A stretch of DNA of 64,000 bases from Symsagittifera roscoffensis (GCF_963678635.1 NC_087064.1:66395548-66459547); one strand, 5' to 3'. Positions 38,601 through 52,556 are shown, numbered from the stretch's first letter. Numbers and translations are program-made. Notes: generated by a model from the letters alone, not told the origin.

Positions 38601-41600
38601 AGACATACAGGAACATAACACACAAATTCTGATACAAGACAATCTGACGCTCAAAATTGAAGATAAAGTAAAATTAAGGAAATGAGTACATCATCCTCTA
38701 TGTCTACCCCACCAAAAATAACAGCTCAATCTTTAACTCCGCCATAAATAACAACAGTACTTATCTATAAATACGATAGATACACAAAAAAGACACTTGG
38801 ATACATATCATTCTATAATCCAAATTCAGGACTATCATACACATGTATCTTTTAATAATAAGTTCTCTTCTCATCCTCTTTCTTTTTATTCTTTAGGAAT
38901 TAAAATCAAATAAAAATCCTCCCCCTCCCCGAACAGGACCACAACACCTATTGGTTACGCTTTTTGATTGAGACAAAAATGACGAAAGAACACTACACAA
39001 ATATGCAATAAAGCAAATATATCATTGCGAATCAGAACCATAAGAAATAGAAACAACAAATATAGTAGCAACACTTTACTCAAAAGCCCGAGCTACAACC
39101 TTAACAGGATATAAACTCACAGCAAAATTTTCAGAGAAAAAATTACCTTGTTCTCAAGTCTCAAATGAAAACAAAAATAGACTCGAACACAATTTTTTCA
39201 ATCAAATCAATATTGAAAGAATTCTTTAACTAAACCCTGACGACTGTAAAACTGAACTAGGTCGATTTAAATTAACCACAATTTAAGGCACAAATCAAAA
39301 ATCAGTCAATTTCCAAGTATTTCCAGACTCAGCACATCAAGCTGAACTAGAAAGATATCTAGTACATAAAAAAGTTAGACAAAAAATCCCCATTCGACGG
39401 CGCGCACGGACTTTTTAACACGTGATTTACACCAAATGTAATTAACACGTGAAAAAATGAATACCACAAGTTGGAATAAATAACCCTTCAAATTGCAAAG
39501 CAGACACAAAAAACGATATCAGGAAATAATGTTTTTTGATTGGAAAATTCAACTAGAAAAACTACAACTGACACGAGATTTGAAAGATGCATAAAATTAT
39601 ATCAAGGAATACGCTTACCATGCAAAAAAGACAAAGGATATTGCGATCCTACCACACACACTCAAGCAACCATTGTTTTGTTCCCTGAAGACACTTGTAC
39701 CACATTTCAAGTTTCAAAGATTCACGCAAGAACAATAAACGTACATCAAGAAAATTTTCATCAAACCAATCCTTACTGATCAAGTCAACCCCGACAAAAT
39801 AAGACAAAACAATCAACAATACAGAAATAACGACGGAATAGAAAACAAATTAACACGTTTTCAAATATATCCCGAAACTGAAGTCGCCTGCAAATAAAAG
39901 GTTCCACAATATAAAACACAATATTCAGAAATACTTGTCAAGATTTCCAAATTAATCACCAATTATTTTTGGTACCACGAAACTATATACATACACCGAT
40001 AACAGAGCACACATCTTCAAGTCCCAGCTACCCACAAAGCCCAGTTTCTCATTTAGTCCATCAACCAAACAAAGACGACACATATGAACAGTTCATCGAA
40101 CAGCCACATACCACTAATTTCCGTTCTCAGAACAGCCGTGTTTTTAGCCCACGTTGAGCCTCAAAATTGGATCCCTGAACCGCTCCCTTTCTTACCCGAT
40201 GTAAACATATAATGCAGTAAGTAAAGATTTCTTAGATAGACAAATAATTCATCCCAGACGAAATAGGTGTTTCACAACAACAAGAGTTCATTTTAATATA
40301 CTCTCATCACCATCCCCAAACCCTCTAGACCATTCAAATTCTTCAGTTCAAAGTACCCCTCCACCATTACAAAAGACTTCACAAAAAAACACTCCAATTA
40401 TCTCATCGGATTATTTAGGATTAACCCCCACATCCGAACAAGTTCTTTAAAATCCAATTAATCCCCCATCATCAACATAACGTCTTCCACATTGGATGAA
40501 ACAACCTTTCACACAACGTGAACTAAACTTGGTAAATGACCCAAAAAAGATATCTCATCAGATAAATTTTTTTCACTACCAGAAACCATATCACTACCTT
40601 CAACACCTTGATCAATAAGTCAAATTTTAACCTCACTATTTCCATTAAATTTCCCTACAAGTTTAGACGATAGAATTAGAGAACATGTAAATCATAATAT
40701 ACCTCTACGATTAGATAGGAAAACTTTCGTAGCACACTCTCCTTTACTTGGTCAGCATCCTGACAGCCACAGATGACACAATTGGGTACTCAACATTTTA
40801 CAGTACAGACACGACACTCACAAATACATACAGGAACATAACATACAAATTCTGATACAAGACAATTTGACACTCAAAGTTGAAGATACAGTAAAATTAA
40901 GGAACTGAGTACATCATCCTCTATGTCTGCCCCACCAAACATAACAGCTCAGACTTTAACTCCCCCATAAAAAACAACAGCACTTATCTGTTAATACGAT
41001 AGATACACAAAAAAGACACTTGCTTATATAACCTTTTATAATCCATATTCAGGACGATCATACACATGTATCTTTTAATAATAAGTTCTCTTCTCATCCT
41101 CTTTCTTTTTATTCTTTAGGAATTAAAATCACATAAAAATCCTCCCCCTCCCCGAACAAGACCACAACACCTATTGGTTACGCGTTTTGATTGAGACAAA
41201 AATGACCAAAGAACACTACACAAATATGCAAAAAAGCAAATAAATAATTGCGAATCAGAACCATAAGAAATAGAAACAACAAATATAGTAGCAACACTTT
41301 ACTCGAAAGCCCGAGCTACAACCTTAACAGGATGTAAATTCATAGCAAAATTCTCAAAAAAAGAGTACATTTTTCTCAAGTCTCAAATGGAAACAAAAAA
41401 AGACTCGATCAAATATCTTTCTTTCAAATCAATATTGAAAGAATTCTACATCTAAACCCTGACGACTGTAAACCAAACATGAACCAAACTTGGTAAATGA
41501 CCCAAAAGATATCTCATGAGATAAATCTTTGTCACTACCAGAAACCATATCATTACCTTCAACATCTTGAACAAAAAGTCAAATTCCAGCCACACCATTT

Positions 41601-44600
41601 CATTTAAATTTCCCCACAAGTTTGGACGCTAGATATTGAGATTCTTTAAGTAATAATATACATCTACGATTAGATTGGAAAATTTTCGTAGCACACTCTC
41701 CCTTATTTGGTCAACATCCTGACAGCCACAGATGACTCAATTGGGCACTCAACATTTTACAGTACAGACACGACGTTCACAAAGACATACAGGAACATAA
41801 CATACAAACTCTGATACAAGACAATCTGACGCTCAAAATTGAAGATAAATTAAAATTAAGGAAATGAGTACATCATCCTCTATGTCTGCCCCACCAAACA
41901 TAACAGCTCAATCTTTAACTCCCCCATAAATAACAACAGTGTTTATCTATAAATACGATAGATACACAAAAAAGACACTTGGATACATAACGTTCTATAA
42001 TCCATATTCAGGACTATCATTCACATGTATCTTTTAATAATAAGTTCTCTTCTCATCCTCTTTCTTTTTATTCTTTAGGAATTAAAATGACATAAAAATC
42101 CTCCCCCTCCCCGAACAGGACCACAACACCTATTGGTTACGCTTTTTGATTGAGACAAAAATGACGAAAGAACACTACACAAATATGCAATAAAGCAAAT
42201 AAATCATTGCGAATCAGAACCATGAGAAATAGAAACAACAAATATAGTGGCAACACTTTACTCAAAAGCCCGAGCTACAACCTTAACAGAATATAAACTC
42301 ACAGCAAAATTTTCAGAGAAAAATTTACCTTGTTCTCAAGTCTCAAATGGAAACAAAAATAGACTCGAACACAAATTTGAAAAAATTCTACAACTAAACC
42401 CTGACGACTGTAAAACTGATCTAAGACGATTTAAATTAACCACAAACTAAGTCACAAATCAAAAATCAGTCAATTTCCAAGTATTTCCAGACTCAGCACA
42501 TCAAGCCGAACTAGAAAGATATCTAGGACATAAAAAAATTAGACAAAAAATCCCCATTCGACGGCGCGCACGGACGTTTAACACGTGATTTACACCACAA
42601 AAAATGGATACCACAAGTTGGAATAAATAACCTTTCAAATTGCAAAGCAGACACAAAAAACGATATCAGGAAATAGTGTTTTTTGATTGGAAAATTCAAC
42701 TAGAAAAACTACAACTGACACGAGATTTGAAAGATGCATAAAATTATATCAAGGAATACGCTTACCATGCAAAAAAGACAAAGGATATTGCGATCCTACC
42801 ACACACACTCAAGCAACCATTGTTTTGTTCCCTGAAGACACTTGTACCACATTTCAAGTTTCAAAGATTCACGCAAGAACAATAAAAGTACATCAAGAAA
42901 ATTTTCATTAAACCAATCCTCACTGATCAAGTTAACCCCGACAAAATAAGACAAAACAATCAACAATACAAAAATAACGACGGAATAGAAAACAAATTAA
43001 CACGTTTTCAATTATATCCCGAAACTGAAGTCGCCTGCAAATATAAGGTTCCACAATATAAAACACAATATTCAGAAATACTTGTCAAGATTTCCAAATT
43101 AACCACCAATTATTTTTTATTTTTGGTACCACAAAACTATATACATACACCGATAACAGAGCACACGTCTTCAAGTCACAGCTAACCACAAAGCCCAGTT
43201 TCTCATTTAGTAGTCCATCAACCAAACAAAGACGACACATAAGAACAGTTCATCGAACAGCCACATACCACTAATTTCCGTTCTCAGAACAGCCATGTTT
43301 TTAGCCCACGATGAGCCTCAAAATTGGATCCCTGAACCGCTCCCTTTCTTACCCGATGTAAACATATAATGCAGTAAATAAAGATTTCTTAGATAGACAA
43401 ATAATTCATCCCAGACGAAATAGGTGTTCAACAACAACAAGAATTCATTTTAATATACCCTCATCACCATCCCCAAACCCTCTAGACCATTCAAATTCTT
43501 CAGTTCAAAGTACCCTCCCACCATTACAAAAGACTTCACAATAAAACACTCCAATTAACTCATCGGATTATTTAGGATTAACCCCCACATCCGAACAAGT
43601 TCGTTAAAATCCAATTAATCCCCCATCATCAACATAACGTCTTCCACATTGGATGAAACAACCTTTCACACAACGTGAACTAAACTTGGTAAATGACCCA
43701 AAAGATACCTCATCAGATAAGTTTTTGTCACTACCAGAAACCATATCTCTACCTTCAACACCTTGATCAATAAGTCAAATTTCAACCACACTATTTCCAT
43801 CAAATTTCCCTACAAGTTTAGACGATAGAATTAGAGAACATGTAAATAATAATATACCTCCACGATTAGATAGGAAAACTTTCGTAGCACATTCTCCTTT
43901 ACTTGGTCAACATCCTGACAGCCACAGATGACACAATTGGGTACTCAACATTTTACAGTACAGACACGACATTCACAAAGACATGCAGGAATATAACATA
44001 CAAATTCTGATACAAGACAATTTGACAGTCAAAGTTGAAGATACAGTAAAATTAAGGAACTGAGTACATCATCCTCTATGTCTGCCCCACCAAACATAAC
44101 AGCTCAGTCTTTAACTCCCCCATAAAAAACAACAGCACTTATCTGTTAATACGACAGATGCACAAAAAAGACACTTGCATACATAACCTTCTATAATCCA
44201 TATTCAGGACGATCATACACATGTATCTTTTAATAATAAGTTCTTTTCTCATCCTCTTTCTTTTTATTCTTTAGGAATTAAAATCACATAAAAATCCTCC
44301 CCCTCCCCGAACAAGACCACAACACCTATTGGTTACGCATTTTGATTGAGACAAAAATGACCAAAGAACACTACTCAAATATGCAAAAAAGCAAATAAAT
44401 TATTGCGAATCAGAACCATAAGAAATAGAAACAACAAATATAGTAGCAACACTTTACTCGAAAGCCCGAGCTACAACCTTAACAGGATATAAATTCATAG
44501 CAAAATTCTCAGAGAAAAGAGTACATTTTTCTCAAGTCTCAAATGGAAACAAAAAAAGAGTCGATCAAAAATCTTTCTATCAAATCAATATTGAAAGAAT

Positions 44601-45496
44601 TCTACATCTAAACCCTGACGACTGTAAACCAAATGTGAACCAAACTTGGTAAATGACCCAAAAGATATCTCATCAGATAAATCTTTGTCACTACCAGAAA
44701 CCATATCACTACCTTCAACATCTTGAACAAAAAGACAAATTCCAACCACACCATTTCATTTAAATTTCCCTACCTGTTTGGACGCTAGATATTGAGATCA
44801 TTTAAGTAATAATATACATCTACGATTAGATTGGAAAACTTTCGTAGCACACTCTCCCTTATTTGGTCAACATCCTGACAGCCACAGATGACACAATTGG
44901 GCACTCAACATTTTACAGTACAGACACGACGTTCACAAAGACATACAGGAACATAACATACAAATTCTGATACAAGACAATCTGACGCTCAAAATTGAAG
45001 ATAAAGTAAAATTAAGGAAATGAGTACATCATCCTCTATGTCTGCCCCACCATACATAACAGCTCAATCTTTAACTCCCCCATAAATAACAACAGTACTT
45101 ATCTATAAATACGATAGATACACAAAAAAGACACTTGGATACATAAGTTCTATAATCCATATTCAGGACTATCATTCACATGTATCTTTTAATAATAAGT
45201 TCTCTTCTCATCCTCTTTCTTTTTATTCTTTAGGAATTAAAATCACATAAAAATCCTCCCCCTCCCCGCGCAAGACCACAACACCTATTGGTTACGCATT
45301 ACGATTGAGACAAAAATGACCAAAGAACACTACATAAATATGCAATAAAACAAATAAATAAATGCGAATCAGAAAGGAAATATAAACAACAAATATAGTA
45401 GCAACACTTTACTCAAAAGCAAGAGCTGCAACCTTAACAGGTATAAATTCACAGCGAAATTTTCAGAGAAAAAAGTACATTGTTCTCAAGTCTCAA

Positions 45497-47269
45497 ATGG
45501 AAAAAAATAGACTTAATCACAAATCTTTCTATCAAATCAATATTGAAAAAGTTCTACATCTAAACCCTGACGACTGTAAAAATGACCTAAGACAATCAAA
45601 ATTAACCACAATTAAAGGCACAAATCGAAAATTAGTCAATTTTCAAGTATTTCCAGAATCAGCACATCAAGCCGAACTAGAAAGATATTTTGGACATAAA
45701 AAATTAGACGAGATATACCCATTCCACGGCGCACACGGACGTTTAACATATGATTTACACAATAAAAGTTGGATACCAGACATTGGAATAAAAAACCCTT
45801 CAAATTGCAAAGCAGAGACAAAAAAACGATTTCAAGAAATAAGGTTTTTTGATTGGAAAATTTAACTAGAAAAACAACAACTAACACGAGATTTAAAATC
45901 TGCATAACATTATATCAAGGAATACGCTTACCATGCAAAAATGAGCAAGGACTTTGCGATCCTAACACACGCACACAAGCAACCATCATTTGGTTCTCTG
46001 AAGACACATGTACCACATTCCAAGTTTCAAAGATTCACGCAAGAATAATAAAACTCATCAAAAAAGTTTTCTTTAAATCAAACTTCATTGACCAAGTCAA
46101 CCTAGACAAAATAAGACAAAATAATCAACAATACAAAAATATCGACGGAATAGAAAATAAATTACCACGTTTCTAAATATATACCGAAACTAAAGTCGCT
46201 GCAAATCTAAGATTCCTCTATATAAAACATAATATTCAGAAAAACTTGTCGAAGACGAAAAACATTTCGACATGAAAACTGGAAAATATTTATCAAACTA
46301 ACTCAGACATACAAAAGTTAGAGTAACGAAAACTCGTATATCCCAGTAACATTTCTAAAAGTTAAAAAAAAATGGTGGAAACCTTCGTCCACAAGATAAA
46401 GGCAGCACATGTTTACAAGAACTATCACTAATGAACGTTATTGTTTGGCGCAATTCACTATGACGTCCATTTAGACGTGAAATTAGATTATACAACATGC
46501 AGATTTTTTCAAGAAATGTCATTATCAGAACTAGAAACACCACATCATCTATTCAAGTTAGAACGAACACAAATCCTACAAAAACTTGCTTTAGCAGTAC
46601 TAAAAGTACCTTGTGCAGGATATTTATTATTAGGTAACAGGTCAAAATTTATCGACTACAATAGACATATACTATGGTATTACACATGTACTAAAAACAT
46701 CACCGTTAAATAATTTTGAAGATAAATGATGTTACAAAAGAATCCCCTAATTCTATAAAAATAAAGTACATTTTGTAGATACACTTTCCAGACTCACATA
46801 TTTTTGGATTAGAGCCGTACCATGTGGATCTGAAAATAGACACAATGTTGCACAGCTAAATCCAGATGAAGATAAAAACTATCTCCTCACCCCATATCCT
46901 ACCCTTAAGCCACCATAGTAGAAGTTTTCACCAAAAATCATTGAAGCTATTGCCCGTAATTCAAATGTATATCTACAATCCATATGTATATATTCAAGAT
47001 CAGACATACAACATGACATCCGTACACAACAATTTCAAAAACTCCTAACGAAATTGGACACAATCCAAAGACAATCAAAAGATCAATATTTGAGAAAACA
47101 AGGATTTTCTGACATCTACGCACAAGACTACAGCGGACACTTTAAGGATATAAAGGCCTATACGTATTTAAACGGCGAAAAACATCGTCCAAAAGATATT
47201 TCCCGTATAATAATATTTAGTTCGATTAACCTAAAAAACGAATTTCTCGCCTTTCTAGGATATCCCTAA
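45497..47269 (+). pseudogene. envelope-like ORF remnant, duplicated copy
   Basis: Same frames as 30,067-31,839, offset by 15,430 bases, with only a one-base difference seen in the coding-like blocks (46,872, A instead of T). The same frame breaks are present, so the lesions predate the duplication. Confidence 0.5.
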
Positions 47270-48338
47270 GTAAATATCTTATACACAATGTTCAACTTTT
47301 TAAAATTTCTTTTCTCATTGCTATAATGAACATATAACACATGCGCAATACACACACACAAGTACACAAACAACCAAGCGTGGAATATTTGTAGGAATTT
47401 TTGGAAAATTTTCAACCTCAATTAATAGAATCCTTTCAGACGCTCAAATTAGCAAAAATAAAAAAAATTTATCAACTGCAACAGTTACCGACGATAGTTC
47501 ACAAGACAGTAAACTTATAACACCCACTGCAACACAATTTCAAGATATCCAAATTAAACACCAATTATTTTTAGTACCACGAAACTATAGAGATGCACCG
47601 ATAACAGAGCACACATCTTCAAGTCATAGCTACTCACAAAGCTCAATTTCTCATATAGTAGTCCATCAACCAAACAAAGACGACACATATGAACAGATCA
47701 TTGATCAGCCACATACCACTACTTTCCGTTCTCAGTAGAGCCATGTTTTTAGCCCACGTTGAGCCTCAAAGTTGGATTCCTGAACCGCTCCCTTTCTTAC
47801 CCGATGTAAACATATAATGCAGTATGTAAAGATTTCTTAGAGCCCCATGAATGAGCAGCAAAGAAGACGACACCTAGACTACATTCCAATCCTGGAATGG
47901 CAAATCTAAATGGTTTGTTGCCGCAGTCACGACCCTCAAGGATTTTAAGTATGGACCCAACATTGCAGCAAAGGAAACAGACCAAAATTGAAATTACAGT
48001 AAAATTAAAGAATTGAGTACATCATCCTCTATCTCTGCCCCACCAAACATAACAGCTCAATCTTAAACTCCCCCATAAATAACAATAGTACTTATCTATA
48101 GATACGATAGGAATTTCACAACACCCAGAGTTCATTTTAATGTACCCTCATCACTATCCCCAAATCCTCTAGACCATTCAAATTGTTCAATTCAAAGTAC
48201 CCCTCCACCATTACAAAAGACTTCTCAGTAAAACACTCCAATTATCCCATCGGATTATTTAGGGTTAACCCCCACATCCGAACAAGTTCGTTAAAATCCA
48301 TTTAATCCCCAACATCAAAACAACGTCTCCCATATTGG

Positions 48339-48617
48339 ATGACACAAGCTTTCACACAACGTGAACCAAAATTGGTAAATGATCCAAAAGATATCTCATC
48401 AGATAAATTTTTGTCGCTAACAGACACCCTATCACTACCTTTAACACCTTCAACAATAAGTCAAAATCCAACCACACCATTTCCATTAAAATTCCCTACA
48501 AATTTAGACGATAGATATAGAGAATATTCAAGTAATAATACACCTCTACGATTAGATTGGAATACACTCGTAGCACACTCTCCCTTTTTTGGTCAACATC
48601 TTGACAGTCACAGATGA
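48339..48617 (+). pseudogene. module P frame, duplicated copy
   Basis: Identical reading to 32,909-33,187 (LVNDPKDISSDKF and following), 92 codons. Confidence 0.4.
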
Positions 48618-48673
48618 CACAAATGGGCACTCAACATGTTACAGTACAGACACGACATTCACAAAGACATACA

Positions 48674-51084
48674 AAAAGTAGATGTTGAGGCTGATCAGGG
48701 GCGGGAGGTGGAGGACCCCCATGTTTTAAGATAGGGAATAGAGCATTCGGTCCTCCAGCTATGTATTAACATTGGGTATAGAGTCTATAATGTATTAAGA
48801 TAGAGAATAGAAATGGTAAGGTTTTATGGTTTGTGTGATGGTAAGATAATGGTGAGAAAAACGTAATTTTTTGGTTTTTGTCTAGTTTTTTTGCAAAAAT
48901 ATTGGCGCGCGATAACTAATTTGTAAATATCAAAGGTTAATTACATGTAGGTTGTGTAATGAAGGATTTTTAGTTAGTTTTTTGATACATGGTAAGTCAA
49001 TGGTAAGAGTTTTTTTGGTAAAAACTTGGAATTTTTTTGAAAAATTTTTCAAAAAACTTCAAAACACGATAAGATTTTGAATAAATTGATCTAATAAAAA
49101 TTTACTAGATACTTTTATTTTCTATCTATCTGAATCTATTCTGAAACATACTGAAGTTCGAAAAGTCAAGTTTTTGAGAAAAAATCGCAAAAATTTCAAG
49201 TATTTGGAAAAAATTGTAAAAATTTCAAGTTTTTGGAAAAAATTGCAGAAATCTCATAAATTTGGATAATGTGGTGTTGCGCTTGATCTATTTTTAAACA
49301 TATTTTTACGTATAAATTTTTAAAAAAACTGAGACTACATTTTAATTGGCATTATGTTGAGACAATGATACAAAACTTTGAATAAAAAAATGACTTTTTC
49401 CACAATTTTTTCTCAAAATATTGAAACACGATGAAGCTTACCTTAATTTGAGCTAAATGTTTGGTTATACAATGCTCTTAACACTGAAAAAAAGGTTCAT
49501 AGTAGCAGAATCAATTTTGAAAATTCCGGAAAACAGTGAAATTAGTCGTCATTTTTGAGAAGGTTAAGTAAAAATTAATCAAATTTACCCAAAATTTTCT
49601 ATTTCGAACCTTTTTTTTTGGTTTTCAACTGTTTTTTTTTGTCCAGTTCAGTGAGCATTTTTTGGAATATCAATTCAAATGAAGATTAAGGGCAATATCC
49701 TATGAAATTTCTAAGTCAGACTCCATGATTCAACTCCTCCTCATTTTTTTTTCATTGAATTACCCAAATTTGTACAAAAATTACGACTTGTGAGAAATTT
49801 TTGTTATGTTAAGAACTACAAATTTCAGTTTATTGATAAAAAATGAACAGTTAATTGCTAAAATTGACTCAAAATGGGAAAAATATTTTTTAAAAACGTT
49901 TTCGATATTGGCTCAAATTCAACAAAAACGTCTTCATAACTGGTGATTATCTTTCTGTTGCTTCTGCAACATAACTTTCAAGATTTTCCGTAGAGTTTTT
50001 CCTTGTTTTAAGGTTATTCTTACTTTGTGTTTAAAACATGTTTTCGCTGTTGAACACACTTTACAAGAAAACTTAGTCAAAACTGGAGAATTTAGGAGGA
50101 AAATAGTATCAATTGGACGAACAATTTGCTGGCAGAGATGAAATTAGAACAGATATCGTATGATTATTACAATAAAAATTGTAAATATCTTCCGCAAAGT
50201 TCCCCTGTTTAGTTGCTACCACAAACTATTTAAGCAAAATACAACGTTTGGGATCAATAACTATCATTTTTTTTGCAAAATAGTTATTAAATCGCATTTT
50301 ATTCTTAATTTATGACGGAATTTTTCTAAAAAAAATCCAGGTGAGAAAGAATTAGTGCTAGTTAAAGCTTTCAAAAATATATGTACAAAATGAGAATATA
50401 AAGGTGTATTTTTACGATCTAAGAACAAATTAGGAGCAGCTCTATTAGTTATTATCTGAAAACCTCCAGAAATACGCAAGAGAACCTAGTTCCTAACATC
50501 TACAAAATCTGCAAACTTCTAAAAGAGCGCGTCCCAAAAAATTGATTAAGCAAAGGCGATCAATTTGCAAAATGGAACATTTATACAGTTTTCCTAGTTT
50601 TAATCAGCAAAAAAATCTATAGTAATAATAATGAAATGTAGACCTTGAAAGCAAGTTTTTGATTTATGATTTATGTATCATATTCCAAAAGATGTCAGAT
50701 TGGGTTTTATTTACAAAAATTATCCTCAAAACAATTGATTTTTTATATAAGGATTCTAATATATCAATTGATAACAAATTTTTTGAATGAATTACGCATA
50801 AATATAATTCTTTGAGATTTTTTATGTCGGATTTTTTCTCAAGATATACTTTAGTAAAATTATCTCAAAAGTCCTAATGAATTAAATGGAGTTTCTATCT
50901 CATTTAAGCATTTTCTCAGTTTCTGCTTCATCTTCTATCTACCGAATAAATCCAATTTGAACAAATTTTTACTTGAAAATTTATTTTTAGATAGAAAAAT
51001 GTATCGTTTTAACGAACTTTCAATAATCCGAAGCAGAATTAGTACCATAAATCCTTTGCTAAAAGTCTTTCAATAATTTTCTCA
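48674..51084. other. right flank of the array (copy 2)
   Basis: Duplicate of 33,244-35,603. It differs by a G/A change near 49,727, a 52-bp insertion at 50,075-50,126 and one fewer T near 50,270. The antisense fragment is present only in its upstream half (50,479-50,264). Confidence 0.7.
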
Positions 51085-51618
51085 ACCTCATAACTGTATA
51101 TTCATGTTTAAAGTCTGATTTTCATTTTTAGAGTAAATTTTTAGTTGAGAATGATGTATATCATTATCTTGAAACTTTCAAAGTTAAGCAAAAACACACA
51201 TTTTTTCCAGGTCATTTATCAATTTATTTTCTGAAATCATGGAAAAAAAACAATAGAAAAGCATAATTCCTGATAAGTCAAACCACATTTTCTGTTAAAA
51301 AAGTTTTCTTCTCCATGAACCCTTTTACAAGCACTAAACAAGGAAAATTTTAAAATAGTAACTACACAAAATTTTTACTGTCGATTAAAGGTTTTCGGAA
51401 CGAGTTCCATGGAAAGTTTCACGACAATTTGAACTCGATTTTGCTGTCTTTACCATCAATCAAAACTTTTGAAAAAAAAAACAATTGACAGTTCAGGTAT
51501 TGTGATGAAAACACTGTATAATTTCTGACAAAATTTATCACAATTGTTTAGACTTTTCAGATTCAGTAAAAACTAATATTCATAGTAATTTCTAAGTTTT
51601 TAACAAAAACTAATAATT
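51085..51618. other. single-copy AT-rich DNA after the duplication
   Basis: This is the genuine continuation of the right flank past the duplication end. No coding or repeat signal recognised. Confidence 0.5.
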
Positions 51619-51966
51619 TTACCTGCTCTTGAAGTGCATTTGGAGACTGCTGAGCACATAATTAAACATTGTGTAGACAATGCTTCTTCTTGAAATCATT
51701 AGTGACTTCTTCGCTGCTATAAGTATAAAAATACAACTCAAACAGTTCAAAACACCACAGGTTCTACGATATCTTGATGCGTGTAAGCGAGTGTATTCTC
51801 TGCCACATTCAAGACAAGCAATTTTTTCGTTTCGATACAGTTGCGGCATTTCACGAAAGAACTTGAGAATAAATGGGAGATATAGAATATCCCGATATTT
51901 TAGATGAGAAGTGTTGGATAGCCTCAAAAAATGAATAAAAGTAAGAAAAAACTGCAAATTTTTCAA
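51619..51966 (-). pseudogene. degenerate zinc-finger-like fragment
   Basis: The 115-codon minus-strand frame contains ACLECGREYTRLHASRYRRTC: a Cys-x2-Cys pair, eleven residues, Tyr where a zinc-binding His would be expected, then x3-Cys. It is followed closely by CGVLNCLSC, which could open a second finger. This looks like a decayed pair of C2H2/C2HC fingers, perhaps from a transposase or a host zinc-finger gene. The rest of the frame is hydrophobic and unlike the family, so only about 40 residues carry signal. Confidence 0.35.
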
Positions 51967-52066
51967 CCAATTGTTTTTAACATGAAAAAATTCAGAATGG
52001 ATAAATTCTATTTGGTCAAGTTGAAAAAATCATCCAATCTAACCAGGGACCTTTCAAAATTTTGCT

Positions 52067-52228
52067 ATCAACCAATCAGAATCGAGCATTTCTTAAAGAG
52101 AAATTTTTATCTTTTTTGATATCAACTTATCAGAGTCGAGCATGATTTATTAGGAAACTTTTATCTTTTTTGATATCAACCAATCAGAATTGAGCATTCT
52201 TTTACATGTAATCTTTGTAACATAAAGG
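52067..52228 (+). repeat. 54-bp direct repeat, three copies
   Basis: ATCAACCAATCAGAATCGAGC starts near 52,067, and related copies start at 52,121 and 52,175, each followed (in the first two) by TTTTATCTTTTTTGAT. Period 54. It lies just upstream of the first recognised phosphatase exon. Confidence 0.8.
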
Positions 52229-52410
52229 AATCAGAATGTAGTTTTCACATATTTTAAAATATTTTATAGATCAGAACAAAGCAATGTTTATGAATCTTCC
52301 CAATCAATCATTTTTACTGAAAAATGTTCTAACATAACTAACATATACATTTGACGCCCAAATGAGATTTTTCGATTTATACTACGTTTTTGATACTCAG
52401 CAAGTTTGAG

Positions 52411-52556
52411 AGCACAGCAACTGTGGGTTTGAGCTGGAGTCCAGTGGGTTTTCCTACAGACCAGAGGACTTCATGAAAAAGGGAGTCTTCTTCTATAACT
52501 TTCCCTGGCCAGATTTTGGAACCGCGAACAACCACGAACTTCTAAACGCCGTACCG
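52411..52556 (+). CDS. PTPDC1: PTPDC1-like exon with WPD loop
   Basis: Reads EHSNCGFELESSGFSYRPED, then FMKKGVFFYNFPWPDFG. The preceding frame has a TGA at 52,407, so the AG at 52,409-52,410 is the likely acceptor, splitting a Glu codon (phase 1). The donor is GTGAGC after CCG at 52,554-52,556 (phase 0). In cysteine phosphatases the Asp of the WPD loop is the general acid; it is encoded at 52,512-52,514. Confidence 0.75.

Larger units (their letters stand above)
35628..48673 (+). repeat. tandem array of envelope-like segment, duplicated copy
   Basis: Second copy of the whole array. Units: 35,628-38,683, 38,684-41,865, 41,866-45,021, 45,022-48,014 (full-length type) and truncated 48,015-48,673. 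Internal organisation and deletion junctions are identical to the first copy. Confidence 0.92.
35604..51084 (+). repeat. 15.43-kb tandem duplication, copy 2
   Basis: Nearly identical to copy 1. By eye I found about ten single-base differences (for example near 37,624, 38,426, 39,200, 41,357, 43,185, 44,245, 46,872, 47,587, 49,727), one-base length changes near 36,271 and in a T run near 50,270, and a 52-bp insertion at 50,075-50,126. Homology ends at CTCA 51,081-51,084. Confidence 0.95.

Noticed and set aside
50075-50126. The 52-bp difference as an intron retained in one copy
   Set aside because: No GT/AG or CT/AC border fits on either strand, and its removal does not restore a uniquely supported frame.
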